Positions 9,074 through 18,409 are shown, counted from the first letter of the stretch. The stretch: DNA of 64,000 nt from Achromobacter sp. HZ34 (GCF_002209485.1 NZ_NJIX01000007.1:248001-312000), one strand, 5' to 3'. Made by a program: numbers and translations. Notes: a model not told the origin generated them from the sequence alone.

Positions 9074-9718
9074 ATGAACATCTTGCGAATCAGCTGCAGC
9101 CCCCGCGGCACCGAAGCGGAAAGCTTCCGCCTGTCGCAACACCTGGTCGACACCTTGTGCGCCACTGACGCCACTGCCACGGTGACCGAGTGCGACGTGT
9201 CCGCCCTGGCGCATCCCGATGTGGACTACGCCGATGCCTTGGGCGGCCGCATGCAGCTGTCGGCGGACGGCTTCGGGCACGGCGCGCTCAGCCGCTCGGC
9301 GGCCTTGATCTGCCAGCTGCAGGCGGCGGACTGCGTGGTCATCGCCACCCCGATGCACAACTTCACCGTGCCCTCCGGCCTGAAGTCCTGGATAGACCAT
9401 GTGGTGCGCATCGGCGTCACCTTCGATGCCACGCCGCAAGGCAAGGTGGGCCGATTGAGCGATCGTCCCGTCTATGTCGCCATCTCGTCCGGTGGACAAT
9501 TCTCCGGCGACCTGGCACGGCAGCCGGATTTCCTCACGCCCTACCTGCGCGCCATCCTTGGCACGATAGGGCTGAAGAACATCAGCTTCTACGCCGTGGA
9601 AGGCACGGTGCGCGGCGCCCAAGCCCTGGCCGAAGCGCATGCGCGGGCCCAGGCCGCGATCGCCGCCGACGTCGCGCGTGCCGCCGCACCCGCGCTCACC
9701 ATGGTGCAGGTGGCCTGA
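9074..9718 (+). CDS. FMN-dependent NAD(P)H oxidoreductase of the azoreductase/flavodoxin-fold family
   Basis: A 214-residue cytosolic protein. The N-terminal MNILRISCSPRGTEAESFRLS forms the FMN phosphate loop, and TPMHNFTVPSGLKSWIDHV (about residues 95-113) is the characteristic flavin-binding segment of AzoR-type NADH oxidoreductases. The family reduces quinones and azo compounds with two electrons. Length matches the usual 200-215. It is divergent from the MocR regulator, which probably controls it. The physiological substrate cannot be told. Confidence 0.88.
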   Translation: MNILRISCSPRGTEAESFRLSQHLVDTLCATDATATVTECDVSALAHPDVDYADALGGRMQLSADGFGHGALSRSAALICQLQAADCVVIATPMHNFTVPSGLKSWIDHVVRIGVTFDATPQGKVGRLSDRPVYVAISSGGQFSGDLARQPDFLTPYLRAILGTIGLKNISFYAVEGTVRGAQALAEAHARAQAAIAADVARAAAPALTMVQVA

Positions 9719-9818
9719 CCAGGCAGAGGCGCGCAGGGGCCGCGAAAATCCAGGCAGCCTTTCATCCCCCGGCGGGGCGGCGGCGATGGGAAAACCGCCC
9801 ACGGCCCGGACGGTTTAT

Positions 9819-9847
9819 TTGCTTATGGCTGGCTAATCCACAATAAT
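9819..9847 (+). promoter_or_regulatory. Candidate sigma-70 promoter for the HPP/CBS gene
   Basis: TTGCTT (9819-9824) and AATAAT (9842-9847) are spaced by 17 bases in an AT-rich island about 75 bases before the ATG at 9923. This is a by-eye match only. Confidence 0.35.
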
Positions 9848-9922
9848 CCGCCGGCCCCTCATTCGGGCAGAACTGCGAAGGCAGGCTTCATACCCCCCAC
9901 CTGCGCGGCAGTTCATAACGCC

Positions 9923-11035
9923 ATGAATCCGCTGCACCATACTTCTTCCAAGGCGTCGTCCACCGGGCGACTGCGTTTCTTCCGTCCCATGCTCGCAGGC
10001 GCGACCGCGCGTGAACGCGTCGTTGCCTGCCTGGGCGCACTGGCCTGCATCGGCCTGACCGGCCTGATCTGCGCGGTGATGCTGGGCAATGGCCCGGCAC
10101 TGCCCCTGCTGGTCGCCCCCATGGGCGCCTCGGCGGTGCTGTTGTTCGCGGTGCCCTCCAGCCCATTGGCCCAGCCCTGGTCCATCATCGGCGGCAACAC
10201 GCTGTCGGCTTTCGCGGGCTATGCCGTCGGGCAGATCATCCCCAATCCCGTGATGGCCGCCGGTGCGGCGGTGGCCTTCGCCATCGGCGCCATGTCGATC
10301 GCGCGCTGCCTGCACCCGCCGGGCGGCGCCGCCGCGTTGACCGTGGCCCTGGGCGGCCCCGCCGTCGCCAAATGGGGTGCGTTGTTTCCCCTGGTGCCGG
10401 TGGGTCTGAACTCCTGCATCCTGGTGCTGCTGGGCATTTTCTTCCACCGGCTGACGCGACGGGCGTATCCCCACAAGCCGGTACCCGTTGCCAATCCGCA
10501 TGGCACCACCGACCCCGCGCCTGTCGACCGGGTCGGGCCGCGCCAGGAAGACATCGATGCCGCGCTCGCCAGGCTGGGCACCACCTTCGACATAGCCCCG
10601 GATGACCTGCAGCAGCTGTTGCACGAAATCGAAGTGCAGGCGCTGGTGCGCTCCCATGCCGACTTGCGCTGCGCCGACATCATGTCGCATGACATCATCT
10701 CCGTGCGTCCCGATGCCACGCCGCGGCAAGCCCAGGAACTGCTGTTGCGGCATGACATCCGCACGCTGCCGGTACTGAACGAACACGGCTACCTGCTCGG
10801 TACCGTCGGCCTGCGCGATCTGCTGCGCCCGGCGACGACGGTGGCCGACATCCTGGCGTCGGCCCGGACCACTGCCGCCGACCAACCCGCTGCCGCCTTG
10901 CTGCCGATACTTACCGATGGCCGCACTCACGCCGTCATCGTCACGGATGCAGCGGGCCGGGTCGCCGGCATCATCTCGCAGACCGATCTGCTCGGTGCCC
11001 TGGGCCGCGCGCCCTTCGGCGGCGCGGCCGCCTAG
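9923..11035 (+). CDS. HPP-family integral membrane protein with C-terminal CBS domain pair
   Basis: A 370-residue protein. The first 175 residues hold four membrane segments and the family signature LHPPGGAAAL near residue 131. The rest is soluble and contains two CBS motifs (ADIMSHDIISVRPDATPRQA from about 249 and a second from about 315), which in other proteins bind adenosine nucleotides and gate transport or enzyme activity. HPP proteins have been linked to nitrite transport in plastids and cyanobacteria, but a role in proteobacteria is not settled. Its TAG stop shares the CTAG palindrome with the stop of the convergent AraC gene, a 4-base tail-to-tail overlap. Confidence 0.85.
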   Translation: MNPLHHTSSKASSTGRLRFFRPMLAGATARERVVACLGALACIGLTGLICAVMLGNGPALPLLVAPMGASAVLLFAVPSSPLAQPWSIIGGNTLSAFAGYAVGQIIPNPVMAAGAAVAFAIGAMSIARCLHPPGGAAALTVALGGPAVAKWGALFPLVPVGLNSCILVLLGIFFHRLTRRAYPHKPVPVANPHGTTDPAPVDRVGPRQEDIDAALARLGTTFDIAPDDLQQLLHEIEVQALVRSHADLRCADIMSHDIISVRPDATPRQAQELLLRHDIRTLPVLNEHGYLLGTVGLRDLLRPATTVADILASARTTAADQPAAALLPILTDGRTHAVIVTDAAGRVAGIISQTDLLGALGRAPFGGAAA

Positions 11036-12003
11036 GCCGCGCCTGACGCCTCGCGCCACAGGCCGGGCGGCACGCCGTGGCGGTCGCGGAAGCTCTTGCT
11101 GAAATGGCTCAGGTTGGAAAAACCCACGCTGATCGCCGCGTCGGTCACGCTGGCGCCGCCGTGCAATAGATCGGCCGCGGCGTCCAGGCGCAGCTTGCGC
11201 AGATAGGCATAGACCGACATCCCGGCCCCCAGCCGAAACGCCGCCTGCAGGCGCTTTTCCGGCAGGCCCACATGGCGTGCAAGGCCCGCCACCGCCCACG
11301 GGTGGCCCAGGTCCTGGCGCAAGGTCTGTTGCGCCAGATCCAGCCGCTTCATGGTCTCGGCGTCCAGCGGCTCCGGCGTCGGGCCGCGCACGCCGACCAG
11401 GTCGGTGACCAGTGCCAGCATGTCGTACACGCGGGCTCGCCGCCACAGTGCCCGCGCCTGCCGGCTCTGGACCGGCGGCTTCAGCATGCCGGCCGCGACC
11501 GCCAGCAAAGGCGCTGGCGCCGCGCGCATGGCCAGCATGCCGCCCTGGGCGGGAACGCTGTAGTCGCGCGCGTCGGGGGATTGCAGGCCGGCGGCCCATT
11601 CCAGCGCGCCATGCATGCGCAGCGCCGCGGGCGTGAAACGAACATCCACCACATGCACATCGGCGCCCGCCGGAATGCGCGTCAGGCTGCCCACCGGACC
11701 CGCGTGTTCGAACAGGGCCAGATCGCCCGTTCGCGGCAGCGCCTGCGGCCCCTGGTCGAAGCCCACCTGGCAGCCGTCCGACAGCCATATCTGCATGCCT
11801 GCCACGGCGGTACCGGGCGCCGGCAGCCACAGCGTGGACGCCGGGCGGCCCTTCAGTACGACCAGGCTGACGCCTTCGTCGATGCGCTCGACCAGGGCGA
11901 TGGTCTTTTCCCAGTCCGCGGAGGTGGGAACCGTGGGCAACGTATCACGCCACCACTCATGGGCCAGGCGGGGCGCGCTGTAGAGACTTGCGGGAAGGGA
12001 CAT
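11032..12003 (-). CDS. AraC-family transcriptional regulator
   Basis: About 323 residues with a non-conserved ligand half and a C-terminal double helix-turn-helix over about residues 225-318 (HVGLPEKRLQAAFR, then VTDAAISVGFSNLSHFSKSFRDRHGVPP). I use the ATG at 12003; a GTG four codons upstream (12015) is possible. It is divergent from a TonB-dependent siderophore receptor, the arrangement of PchR-type regulators that activate a receptor gene when the cognate siderophore is present. It therefore probably controls the receptor at 12164. The ligand is inferred, not visible. Confidence 0.85.
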   Translation of the reverse strand: MSLPASLYSAPRLAHEWWRDTLPTVPTSADWEKTIALVERIDEGVSLVVLKGRPASTLWLPAPGTAVAGMQIWLSDGCQVGFDQGPQALPRTGDLALFEHAGPVGSLTRIPAGADVHVVDVRFTPAALRMHGALEWAAGLQSPDARDYSVPAQGGMLAMRAAPAPLLAVAAGMLKPPVQSRQARALWRRARVYDMLALVTDLVGVRGPTPEPLDAETMKRLDLAQQTLRQDLGHPWAVAGLARHVGLPEKRLQAAFRLGAGMSVYAYLRKLRLDAAADLLHGGASVTDAAISVGFSNLSHFSKSFRDRHGVPPGLWREASGAA

Positions 12004-12117
12004 CGTACCGAGCACTAATTACCGAGGAAAAAACTGTGGCGTAGACCGGAATCCGTCGATGGCGGCCGCGAATCCGTCAGCGGCGGCTGAAAAAACCTGT
12101 AATGATTCCGATCCGAA

Positions 12118-12136
12118 TTAGCAATGATTATCGTTT
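12118..12136 (+). promoter_or_regulatory. Fur-box-like site upstream of the TonB receptor
   Basis: TTAGCAATGATTATCGTTT resembles the Fur consensus (interlocked GATAAT/ATTATC repeats), with the core AATGATTATCGTT. It lies 28 bases before the receptor start. Iron repression by the Fur protein encoded at 42663 is the likely meaning. Confidence 0.55.
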
Positions 12137-12163
12137 ATTTCTTCTAAGTGTTGGGGAATCCGC

Positions 12164-14443
12164 GTGCGCGAGCAGCATCCTGAATTGATCCGCGAGTCCG
12201 CACTCGCTGTCGTCGCCGCCCAAGGGCGTGCTGGTTGGACACCGACCTACGCGCGGCATGCGCTGGTCGTCTTGCTGGCGGGAGCATCCGCCTGGGGCGG
12301 CATCGCAGAGGCCCAGACCACCCCCCCGGACGCCGGCCATACCGCCACGCTGCCGGTAGTCACGGTGCAAGGCACGGGAGCCGCGTCGGCCACCCTGGGT
12401 GACAGCTACGCCGCCACGCGTACGCGCTCGGGCACCAAATCGGATGCCTCCATCCTGGACACAGCACAGACGATCAACGTGGTGACCCGCACGGAAATGG
12501 ACCAGCAGGGCTCGAATTCCGTGGTCCAGGCTCTGCGCTACACGCCCGGCGTGGTGGGCCAGTACGCCGACACCGACGTACGGTATGACTGGCTGACCGT
12601 GCGCGGCTTCACGCCGCAGCGCTATCTGGATGGCCTGGTGCTGCCCTTCGGCATCCGCGGATACGCGCAACCGCGTGTCGAAGCCTATGGCCTTGAGCGC
12701 ATCGAGGTCCTGAAAGGGCCGTCGTCGGGCCTGTACGGCCAAAGCGGCCCGGGCGGCATCGTGGCCATGACCAGCAAGCGCCCGACCGAGGAGCGCCTGA
12801 ACGAAGTCGGCTTCCAGACCGGCAGCTATGGGCGCGTGCAGCCCAGCTTCGATTTTTCCGGGCCTGTCGATGAAGACGGCAAGTTCCTGTACCGCATCAC
12901 CGGCCTGGGCTTGAGTACCGATACGCAGTACGACCACATCGACGACAAGCGCGTGTTCATCGCGCCCAGCTTCACATGGAAGCTGTCGCCGGACACGCAG
13001 TTGAATATCTCGGCCCAGTACCAGCACATCGAAGCCAGCGGCGGCGGCGGCGCGCCGGTGCTGCCCTACGTGGGCACCGTCGAGGCCAGTTCCAAGGGCC
13101 ATATCCCGCGCGACCGTTTTGTCGGCGATCCGGACTACGACCGTTTCACCAACCGCCAGACCCTGTTCGGCTACACCCTGGATCACCGTGCCAACGATAC
13201 CTGGTCGTTCCGGCAGACCGCACGGGTCAGCAATGTGGACACCAACTCGCGGCGCACGCAGATCGGCCTGATGGCCACCGACACGCAGGCCGTCCGCTAT
13301 GCCTGGGCCTTCCCGGAAAAGGCGCGCACCTTCCAGATCGACAACCAGGCCAACGGCCACTTCAAGCTGGGCGAGTCGCAGCACACCGTGACGCTGGGCT
13401 TCGACTATCTGCGGGAGCAGTCGCGCTTCGTCGAAAGCCAGCTGCAGATCCTGACGTCGGGCAGGAGTTACGCGCTGTTCGACCTCTACGATCCGGACTA
13501 TGGCAATCTGGACCTGCATGCCCCGCCCGACGCCACCATCATCAATCAGCAACGCGAGCAAGCCGGCCTCTATGTCCAGGACCAGGCCGATTTCGGCAAG
13601 CTGCGCCTGACCCTGGCGGGCCGGCAGGACTGGACCAGCACGCACACCGATACCTGGCTCGCCAGCGGCACGGATACCGGTTTGAAATCGCATGCGAGCC
13701 GCTTTACCGGCCGTGTCGCCGCGGCGTATCGCTTCGACGAGGGCGTGACGCCGTATCTCAGTTACTCCACGTCCTTCCAGCCGGTGGCCGGCACCACGCG
13801 CACCGGCGAGACCTTGAAGCCGACCACGGGCGAGCAATACGAAGCCGGCATCAAGTTCCAGCCGACGGGTACCGAAAGCCTGTACACCGCATCGGTGTTC
13901 CAGATCGTGCAGAAGAACGTCAGTGCGCCCGATCCGGTCAACACCAGCTACAGCGTGCAGACGGGGCAGGTGCGTATCCAGGGCCTGGAGCTGGAAGCCA
14001 AGGCGCGCCTGGCGCGGGGCGTGGACCTGACGGCGTCATATGCCTATTCCGACAGCGAAATCACCAAGACCAACGCCACGGATACGGTGGGCCAGGTGGG
14101 CAACCGCATGATCTTCGTGCCCAAGCACCAGGCCGCGCTGTGGCTGGACTACACGCTGCAGGAAGGGCCGCTGGCGGGCCTGGGCATGGGCGCCGGCGTG
14201 CGCTATCGCAGCAGCGTCTATGGCGACCTGAACAACGTGGCTGAAATCAAGGGCGTGACGCTGGTGGACGCGGCATTGCGTTACGACCTGAGCCGTATGA
14301 CGCCCGCCTTGCGCGGCGCCGATGTGTCGCTCAACGTGTCCAACCTGTTCGATCGCAAATACGTGGTCAATTGCCCCGGTCCCACCGCGTGCTACTGGGG
14401 CAATGAACGCACGGTGCTGGCCAACCTGCGCTATCGCTGGTGA
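12164..14443 (+). CDS. TonB-dependent siderophore receptor, FhuA/FoxA-like
   Basis: A 759-residue outer-membrane protein starting at a GTG behind TTGGGGA. A signal peptide covers about residues 1-50 and ends in IAEAQ. A TonB box (LPVVTVQG) is near residue 64. The plug domain (DTAQTINVVTRTEM through LKGPSSGLYGQSGPGGIV) runs to about residue 210, and the 22-strand barrel fills the rest and ends in an aromatic YRW. A cysteine pair near the end (NCPGPTACYWG) is usual in hydroxamate-type ferric siderophore receptors. It lacks the N-terminal signalling domain, so control is by the divergent AraC protein and a Fur-like box rather than a FecIR pair. The exact ligand is unknown. Confidence 0.92.
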   Translation: MREQHPELIRESALAVVAAQGRAGWTPTYARHALVVLLAGASAWGGIAEAQTTPPDAGHTATLPVVTVQGTGAASATLGDSYAATRTRSGTKSDASILDTAQTINVVTRTEMDQQGSNSVVQALRYTPGVVGQYADTDVRYDWLTVRGFTPQRYLDGLVLPFGIRGYAQPRVEAYGLERIEVLKGPSSGLYGQSGPGGIVAMTSKRPTEERLNEVGFQTGSYGRVQPSFDFSGPVDEDGKFLYRITGLGLSTDTQYDHIDDKRVFIAPSFTWKLSPDTQLNISAQYQHIEASGGGGAPVLPYVGTVEASSKGHIPRDRFVGDPDYDRFTNRQTLFGYTLDHRANDTWSFRQTARVSNVDTNSRRTQIGLMATDTQAVRYAWAFPEKARTFQIDNQANGHFKLGESQHTVTLGFDYLREQSRFVESQLQILTSGRSYALFDLYDPDYGNLDLHAPPDATIINQQREQAGLYVQDQADFGKLRLTLAGRQDWTSTHTDTWLASGTDTGLKSHASRFTGRVAAAYRFDEGVTPYLSYSTSFQPVAGTTRTGETLKPTTGEQYEAGIKFQPTGTESLYTASVFQIVQKNVSAPDPVNTSYSVQTGQVRIQGLELEAKARLARGVDLTASYAYSDSEITKTNATDTVGQVGNRMIFVPKHQAALWLDYTLQEGPLAGLGMGAGVRYRSSVYGDLNNVAEIKGVTLVDAALRYDLSRMTPALRGADVSLNVSNLFDRKYVVNCPGPTACYWGNERTVLANLRYRW

Positions 14444-14611
14444 CCTGAAGCCGCGCGCTGAAGCGGCAGATTCCTGGAGTCCGGGCCGGGAATTGTCGTC
14501 CCGGATCCATCTGCCCTGTCCAACGGCGATGGCCTTCGGTCCCCAACCGCCCTGTGCTAGATTGGTGCCACCCCGCGCCCTGCCGTGGACGCGGCACTCG
14601 CCGGAGGCCGG

Positions 14612-15967
14612 ATGGATCCCAGCATCGAAGCCGCCGCCCGCGCGCTAGCCGCGGGCGATCCCTTGGGCGCGCTGAACCGCGTCGCCTTGCGCGACGACGC
14701 ACCCGCCTTGGCGCTGCGGGGTATCGCCATGGCGCAGATCGGCGACATGGAACGGGCCCGCAAGCTGGTACGCCGCGCTGCCCGGACCTTCGGCGCCAAG
14801 GCCCCCGTGGCCCAGGCGCGCTGCCGCCTGGTCGAAGCCGAGATCGCCTTGGCCACGCGCAAGCTGACAGGGCTGGATCAAGCGCTGGACGACGCGCAGG
14901 CCGTGTTCGATGCCCACGGCGACCGCGCCAACGCCCAGTACGTGCGACTGCTCCAGGCACGCCGTGGCCTGCTGACCGGTGAGGTCGAACAGGCCCAGGC
15001 TGCTGTCCTGGCCATCGATCCTGCCGCCGCGCCGCCCGCGCTACAGGCGGTCCATGCCCTGGTCCTGGCCGGTATTGCGTTGCGCCAGATACGCGCGAAG
15101 GCGGCGCGCCTGGCCTTGCGCCGCGCCGGCCTGGCCGCGCAACGCTCCGGCATCGCCACCTTGACGGCCGAAGTGGATGAACTCAAGCACGCTGTCGACG
15201 CGCCCGCCGCGTGCCTGCTGGCGGAGGGCGTTGCCAGGCCATTGCGCCTGGACGACGTGGAGGCATTGTTGCAGACCCCCACGTTGATCATCGACGGCTG
15301 TCGCCACGTGGTGCAGTGCGGGTCGGTCCTGGTGGCCTTGGCACGCCGGCCCACGCTGTTCGACCTGGCCCGTGCCTTGGGCGAAGCCTGGCCGCAAGAC
15401 GTGGCGCGCGCCGTATTGGTGAAGCGCCTCTTCCGTGGCAAGACGGCGGATGAATCCTACCGCGCCCGCCTGCGCGTGGAAATCGGCCGCCTGCGCACCG
15501 CGCTGCGGCCCCTGGCCGGCATCCGCGCGACGGCCGCCGGCTACGCGCTGGCGCTGGAAGGGGAAGGCAAGACGGCCCATCGTGCAGGTCGAGTCGCGGA
15601 TGACGATGTACCAGCCCACCATGCAGGCCAGGTCTCGAATAGGGAAGCATCCTCGCGCCAGCGTCGTGGCCCGGCCACGGGCGATGCCCGGCCGGCGCCG
15701 GCGTCCGTCGCCGTCCTGACGCCGCCCGTCGAAACGCCCAACGCCGGCATCCTGGCGCTGCTGGCAGACGGCGAAGCCTGGTCCAGTTCGGCGCTGGCCC
15801 TGGCGCTGGGCGTCAGCCAGCGCACCTTGCAACGGGCCCTCGATGTCCTGGCCGCGCAGGGCAGGGCGCGGCCACTCGGGCGCGGCCGCGCCAGGCGCTG
15901 GACCGCGTCGCGCTACGCCGATATCACGACAAACTTTTTACTCACGGACGCCCTGGCCGCCGCGTAG
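14612..15967 (+). CDS. TPR-like protein with winged-helix DNA-binding segments, function unknown
   Basis: About 451 residues starting at the ATG at 14612 behind GGAGG; a GTG 27 bases upstream is less likely. The first 200 residues are alanine-rich helical repeats resembling tetratricopeptide repeats. Residues 240-310 (ALARRPTLFDLARALGEAWP, then VEIGRLRTALRPLAGIRATAAGYAL) look like an OmpR/SARP-type winged helix. A disordered linker follows, and the final 70 residues contain a second helix-turn-helix (LALGVSQRTLQRALDVLAAQG). The layout suggests a one-component transcription factor. The downstream beta-propeller gene starts 32 bases later and is the obvious partner. I do not recognise a named family. 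Confidence 0.6.
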   Translation: MDPSIEAAARALAAGDPLGALNRVALRDDAPALALRGIAMAQIGDMERARKLVRRAARTFGAKAPVAQARCRLVEAEIALATRKLTGLDQALDDAQAVFDAHGDRANAQYVRLLQARRGLLTGEVEQAQAAVLAIDPAAAPPALQAVHALVLAGIALRQIRAKAARLALRRAGLAAQRSGIATLTAEVDELKHAVDAPAACLLAEGVARPLRLDDVEALLQTPTLIIDGCRHVVQCGSVLVALARRPTLFDLARALGEAWPQDVARAVLVKRLFRGKTADESYRARLRVEIGRLRTALRPLAGIRATAAGYALALEGEGKTAHRAGRVADDDVPAHHAGQVSNREASSRQRRGPATGDARPAPASVAVLTPPVETPNAGILALLADGEAWSSSALALALGVSQRTLQRALDVLAAQGRARPLGRGRARRWTASRYADITTNFLLTDALAAA

Positions 15968-15999
15968 CATGAACTCAACCCAACCCAAGGAGCGAGCAC

Positions 16000-16632
16000 A
16001 TGAAACGATCCAACGCTGAACTGGTACGTGAGTATGGCCCCCTGCCGGGCGTGTCCGCCGTGCACGGCCTGACCTATGACGGCAAGCATGTCTGGTTCGC
16101 CTCGGGCGAACATCTGCAAGCCCTCGATCCTGAAAGCGGAGAGACCGTGCGCAAACTGGATATCCCGGCTACGGCCGGAACGGCGTTCGACGGCCGTTAC
16201 CTGTACCAGATCGACGGCGAGCATATCCGCAAGATCGACCCGCAATCCGGTAAGGTCGTGAGCACCATCCCCGCGCCAGGCGCCGGCGGTGCTTCCGGCA
16301 TGGCCTGGGCCGATGGCATGCTGTGGGTGGGCCTTTATCAGAACCGCAAGATACTGCAGGTCGATCCCGCCGACGGCAAGGTCCTGCGCACGCTGGATTG
16401 CGACCGGCACGTGACCGGCGTCAGCTGGGTGGACGGCCAGCTGTGGCACGGCACGTGGGAAGACGACCACAGCGAGCTGCGCCGGATCGATCCGGAGAAT
16501 GGCGCGGTACACACGAGCATGGCGCTGCCCGACGGCATCCATGTGTCGGGGTTGGAGTCCAATGGGACCGACCTGTTCTATTGCGGCGGCGGCAAGAGCG
16601 GCAAGATCCGCGCGGTGCGCCGGCCCATCTAG
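16000..16632 (+). CDS. Small cytoplasmic beta-propeller (glutamine cyclotransferase / PQQ-like repeat)
   Basis: A 210-residue protein with a good ribosome site (AAGGAG, eight bases before ATG) and no signal peptide. Five or so repeats carry LTYDGKHVWFAS, TAFDGRYLYQIDG, MAWADGMLWVG, VSWVDGQLWHG and LESNGTDLFYCGG, each followed by a D-P-x-x-G turn, typical of six-bladed propellers such as glutamine cyclotransferase-like proteins. Catalytic residues cannot be assigned, and a binding role is equally possible. It is probably co-transcribed with the TPR/winged-helix gene upstream. Confidence 0.7.
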   Translation: MKRSNAELVREYGPLPGVSAVHGLTYDGKHVWFASGEHLQALDPESGETVRKLDIPATAGTAFDGRYLYQIDGEHIRKIDPQSGKVVSTIPAPGAGGASGMAWADGMLWVGLYQNRKILQVDPADGKVLRTLDCDRHVTGVSWVDGQLWHGTWEDDHSELRRIDPENGAVHTSMALPDGIHVSGLESNGTDLFYCGGGKSGKIRAVRRPI

Positions 16633-16659
16633 GGAGCGATATACGGGTTTTCACCGGGC

Positions 16660-16712
16660 TTGTGAGGCCGCGAAACCCGGTGCTAGCATCGTCTTGTGAC
16701 CGCGTGGTCACA
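16660..16712 (+). promoter_or_regulatory. Promoter and palindromic operator of the D-amino-acid cluster
   Basis: TTGTGA (16660-16665) and TAGCAT (16684-16689) are 18 bases apart. Directly downstream, TGTGACC and GGTCACA form a perfect inverted repeat with a 4-base spacer (16695-16712), overlapping the expected transcription start. The first gene starts at 16729. The cluster's own TetR-family protein is the likely repressor. The promoter hexamers are by-eye matches; the palindrome is exact. Confidence 0.5.
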
Positions 16713-16728
16713 TTCGAGGCGATGCTCC

Positions 16729-17730
16729 ATGACCATAGGCGTTGCGGCGTTCGGCGACCATGCCGGCGCGGCGGTGTATGAAGCGGTGCTGGGCGCAGAA
16801 TTGCTGGGGCGAGGCGCCATCGGCGGTTTCGCCGTCATGGCGGTGCTCGACGCGGCGGGTGCTGTGCAATACCGCGTCACGCAACGCGGTGGCGTCAGCG
16901 CCTTGGACCTGCCCGCGGGGTGGCGGGACGCACGCGTGGCCGCGATCATCTCCAGCGGCCCCGACCGTCCTGAGCCCTTGACGCAGTTCCTGGCGGGCGC
17001 CGATGGCGTGGGCCTGGTAACCGGGCACCGCCTGCCCAATCTGCCGGGCGTGGATGGCGTGGCGCTGAATCGCGCGGCAGTCGATCGATTGGCCGGATCG
17101 CGCGCGGACCAGGCGTCCCGCGGCCAGGCATCACAGGGACGGTCCCCGTGGGGGCAGGCCTCTCAGGCACCCACTCCGCAGCAGGCAGTCGATGCCGTCC
17201 TGCAATCACATGCCGAATGGGATGCGGGCCTGGTCGCCATCGATGTCCATGGCCGCCTCGGCATGGCCAACAGCGCCCGCGTGTCGCGCCGCGACGACCT
17301 GGGCGAGTTCAGCCGCGTTACGCCGACAGCCAGCCTGGGATTGCTGCACAACTCCATCTATGCCCGCGGCGATCTGGCCGCGCAACTGGGCGAACTGGCC
17401 TGGTCGCGCCTGCAGGGCAATGACACCGATCCCCGCTTCATCACCTTGCGCCACGCCGTGCCGTTGATGCCCGCGGCCCGGGACTGCGTGCACGTGGACG
17501 CACAAGGCGCCATCGTCGCCATCGACACCGCCAATCCCCGCCTGGCCGCGCTCGATCGCATCAGCACTGCGGTGTATCTGAAGACCGATGTGCGACGCGA
17601 CGGCGTCCTGCTGGGCGTGACCGCGACGGAACTCTATGTGCGGATCCACGCGGGCGCGGCCTGTCCCGTGGATCTCCCGGCGCAGAACACTTTGCTGCTG
17701 GCCGGAAGGAGTAGCGATGTCGCGGCGTGA
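16729..17730 (+). CDS. Protein of unknown function, first gene of the D-amino-acid cluster; possible Ntn-hydrolase-like fold
   Basis: About 333 residues from the ATG at 16729, which follows GAGG; an upstream GTG at 16696 is less likely because it precedes the end of the operator. There is no signal peptide. The middle (TPQQAVDAVLQSHAEWDAG, then LVAIDVHGRLGMANSA) recalls the segment of isoaspartyl-peptidase and DUF1028-type Ntn-hydrolases that ends in a beta-strand after a helix. This is only a resemblance. A spacer rich in Gln, Ala and Ser (about residues 128-145) divides the protein. The stop overlaps the TetR start by 14 bases, so the two are translationally coupled. A role in handling amide-linked D-amino acids would fit the context. 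Confidence 0.6.
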   Translation: MTIGVAAFGDHAGAAVYEAVLGAELLGRGAIGGFAVMAVLDAAGAVQYRVTQRGGVSALDLPAGWRDARVAAIISSGPDRPEPLTQFLAGADGVGLVTGHRLPNLPGVDGVALNRAAVDRLAGSRADQASRGQASQGRSPWGQASQAPTPQQAVDAVLQSHAEWDAGLVAIDVHGRLGMANSARVSRRDDLGEFSRVTPTASLGLLHNSIYARGDLAAQLGELAWSRLQGNDTDPRFITLRHAVPLMPAARDCVHVDAQGAIVAIDTANPRLAALDRISTAVYLKTDVRRDGVLLGVTATELYVRIHAGAACPVDLPAQNTLLLAGRSSDVAA

Positions 17731-18406
17731 GCAGACTGAACGGCAGATCTTGCAGGCGCTGGAAGACCAGATCCGCGAGACGGGCATGGGCGGCGTCGGC
17801 GTCAACGCCATCGCCAAGCGGGCGGGCGTCAGCAAGGAATTGATCTACCGTTACTTCAATGGCTTGCCTGGCCTGCTGATGGCCTGGATGCGCGAGCAGG
17901 ATTACTGGACCGGCCGCTCCGACCTGCTCAAGGCAGGCGAGTCCAGCCCGCGCCCACCCGCCGAATTGATCCTGTCCATGCTGCATGCGCAGATCGAGGC
18001 CTTGGGCAGCAACGAGACCCTGCGCGAGATCCGCCGCTGGGAGCTGATCGAAAGCAATGAGGTCACCGCGCAGTTGGCCGGCCGCCGCGAGCGCGCCGCG
18101 CGTGCCTTCATCGATCGGGTCGATGGGCTGACCGACGAAGCCGACGTGCCGGCGCAGGTCGGCATCATGCTGGCCGGCGTCTTGTACCTGATGCTGCGGT
18201 CGAAGACGGAAAGCCATTTCCTGGGCGTGCCGCTGCGCACCAACGAAGGTTGGTCGCGCATCTATGCCGCGCTGGAAAGCATGGTCGGCAATCTGCCGCA
18301 AGACCTGCAGGACACGCCCCTGTCCGATCTGGAGGCGGCGCGCACGCGGCCGGACCCAGGCCCGACCCCGACCCCAAGCCCGCCAGCCAGCGGTAAACAG
18401 GCCTGA
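17717..18406 (+). CDS. TetR-family transcriptional regulator
   Basis: A 229-residue regulator starting at the ATG at 17717 behind AAGGAG. The helix-turn-helix is at about residues 25-47 (VGVNAIAKRAGVSKELIYRYFNG). The C-terminal ligand domain is helical and ends in a proline-threonine-rich tail. It sits second in the cluster, overlapping the upstream gene and 3 bases ahead of the DadA-like gene. It probably binds the palindrome at 16695-16712 and represses its own operon until a D-amino acid or N-acyl derivative is present (inference). Confidence 0.85.
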   Translation: MSRREQTERQILQALEDQIRETGMGGVGVNAIAKRAGVSKELIYRYFNGLPGLLMAWMREQDYWTGRSDLLKAGESSPRPPAELILSMLHAQIEALGSNETLREIRRWELIESNEVTAQLAGRRERAARAFIDRVDGLTDEADVPAQVGIMLAGVLYLMLRSKTESHFLGVPLRTNEGWSRIYAALESMVGNLPQDLQDTPLSDLEAARTRPDPGPTPTPSPPASGKQA

Positions 18407-18409
18407 CCC

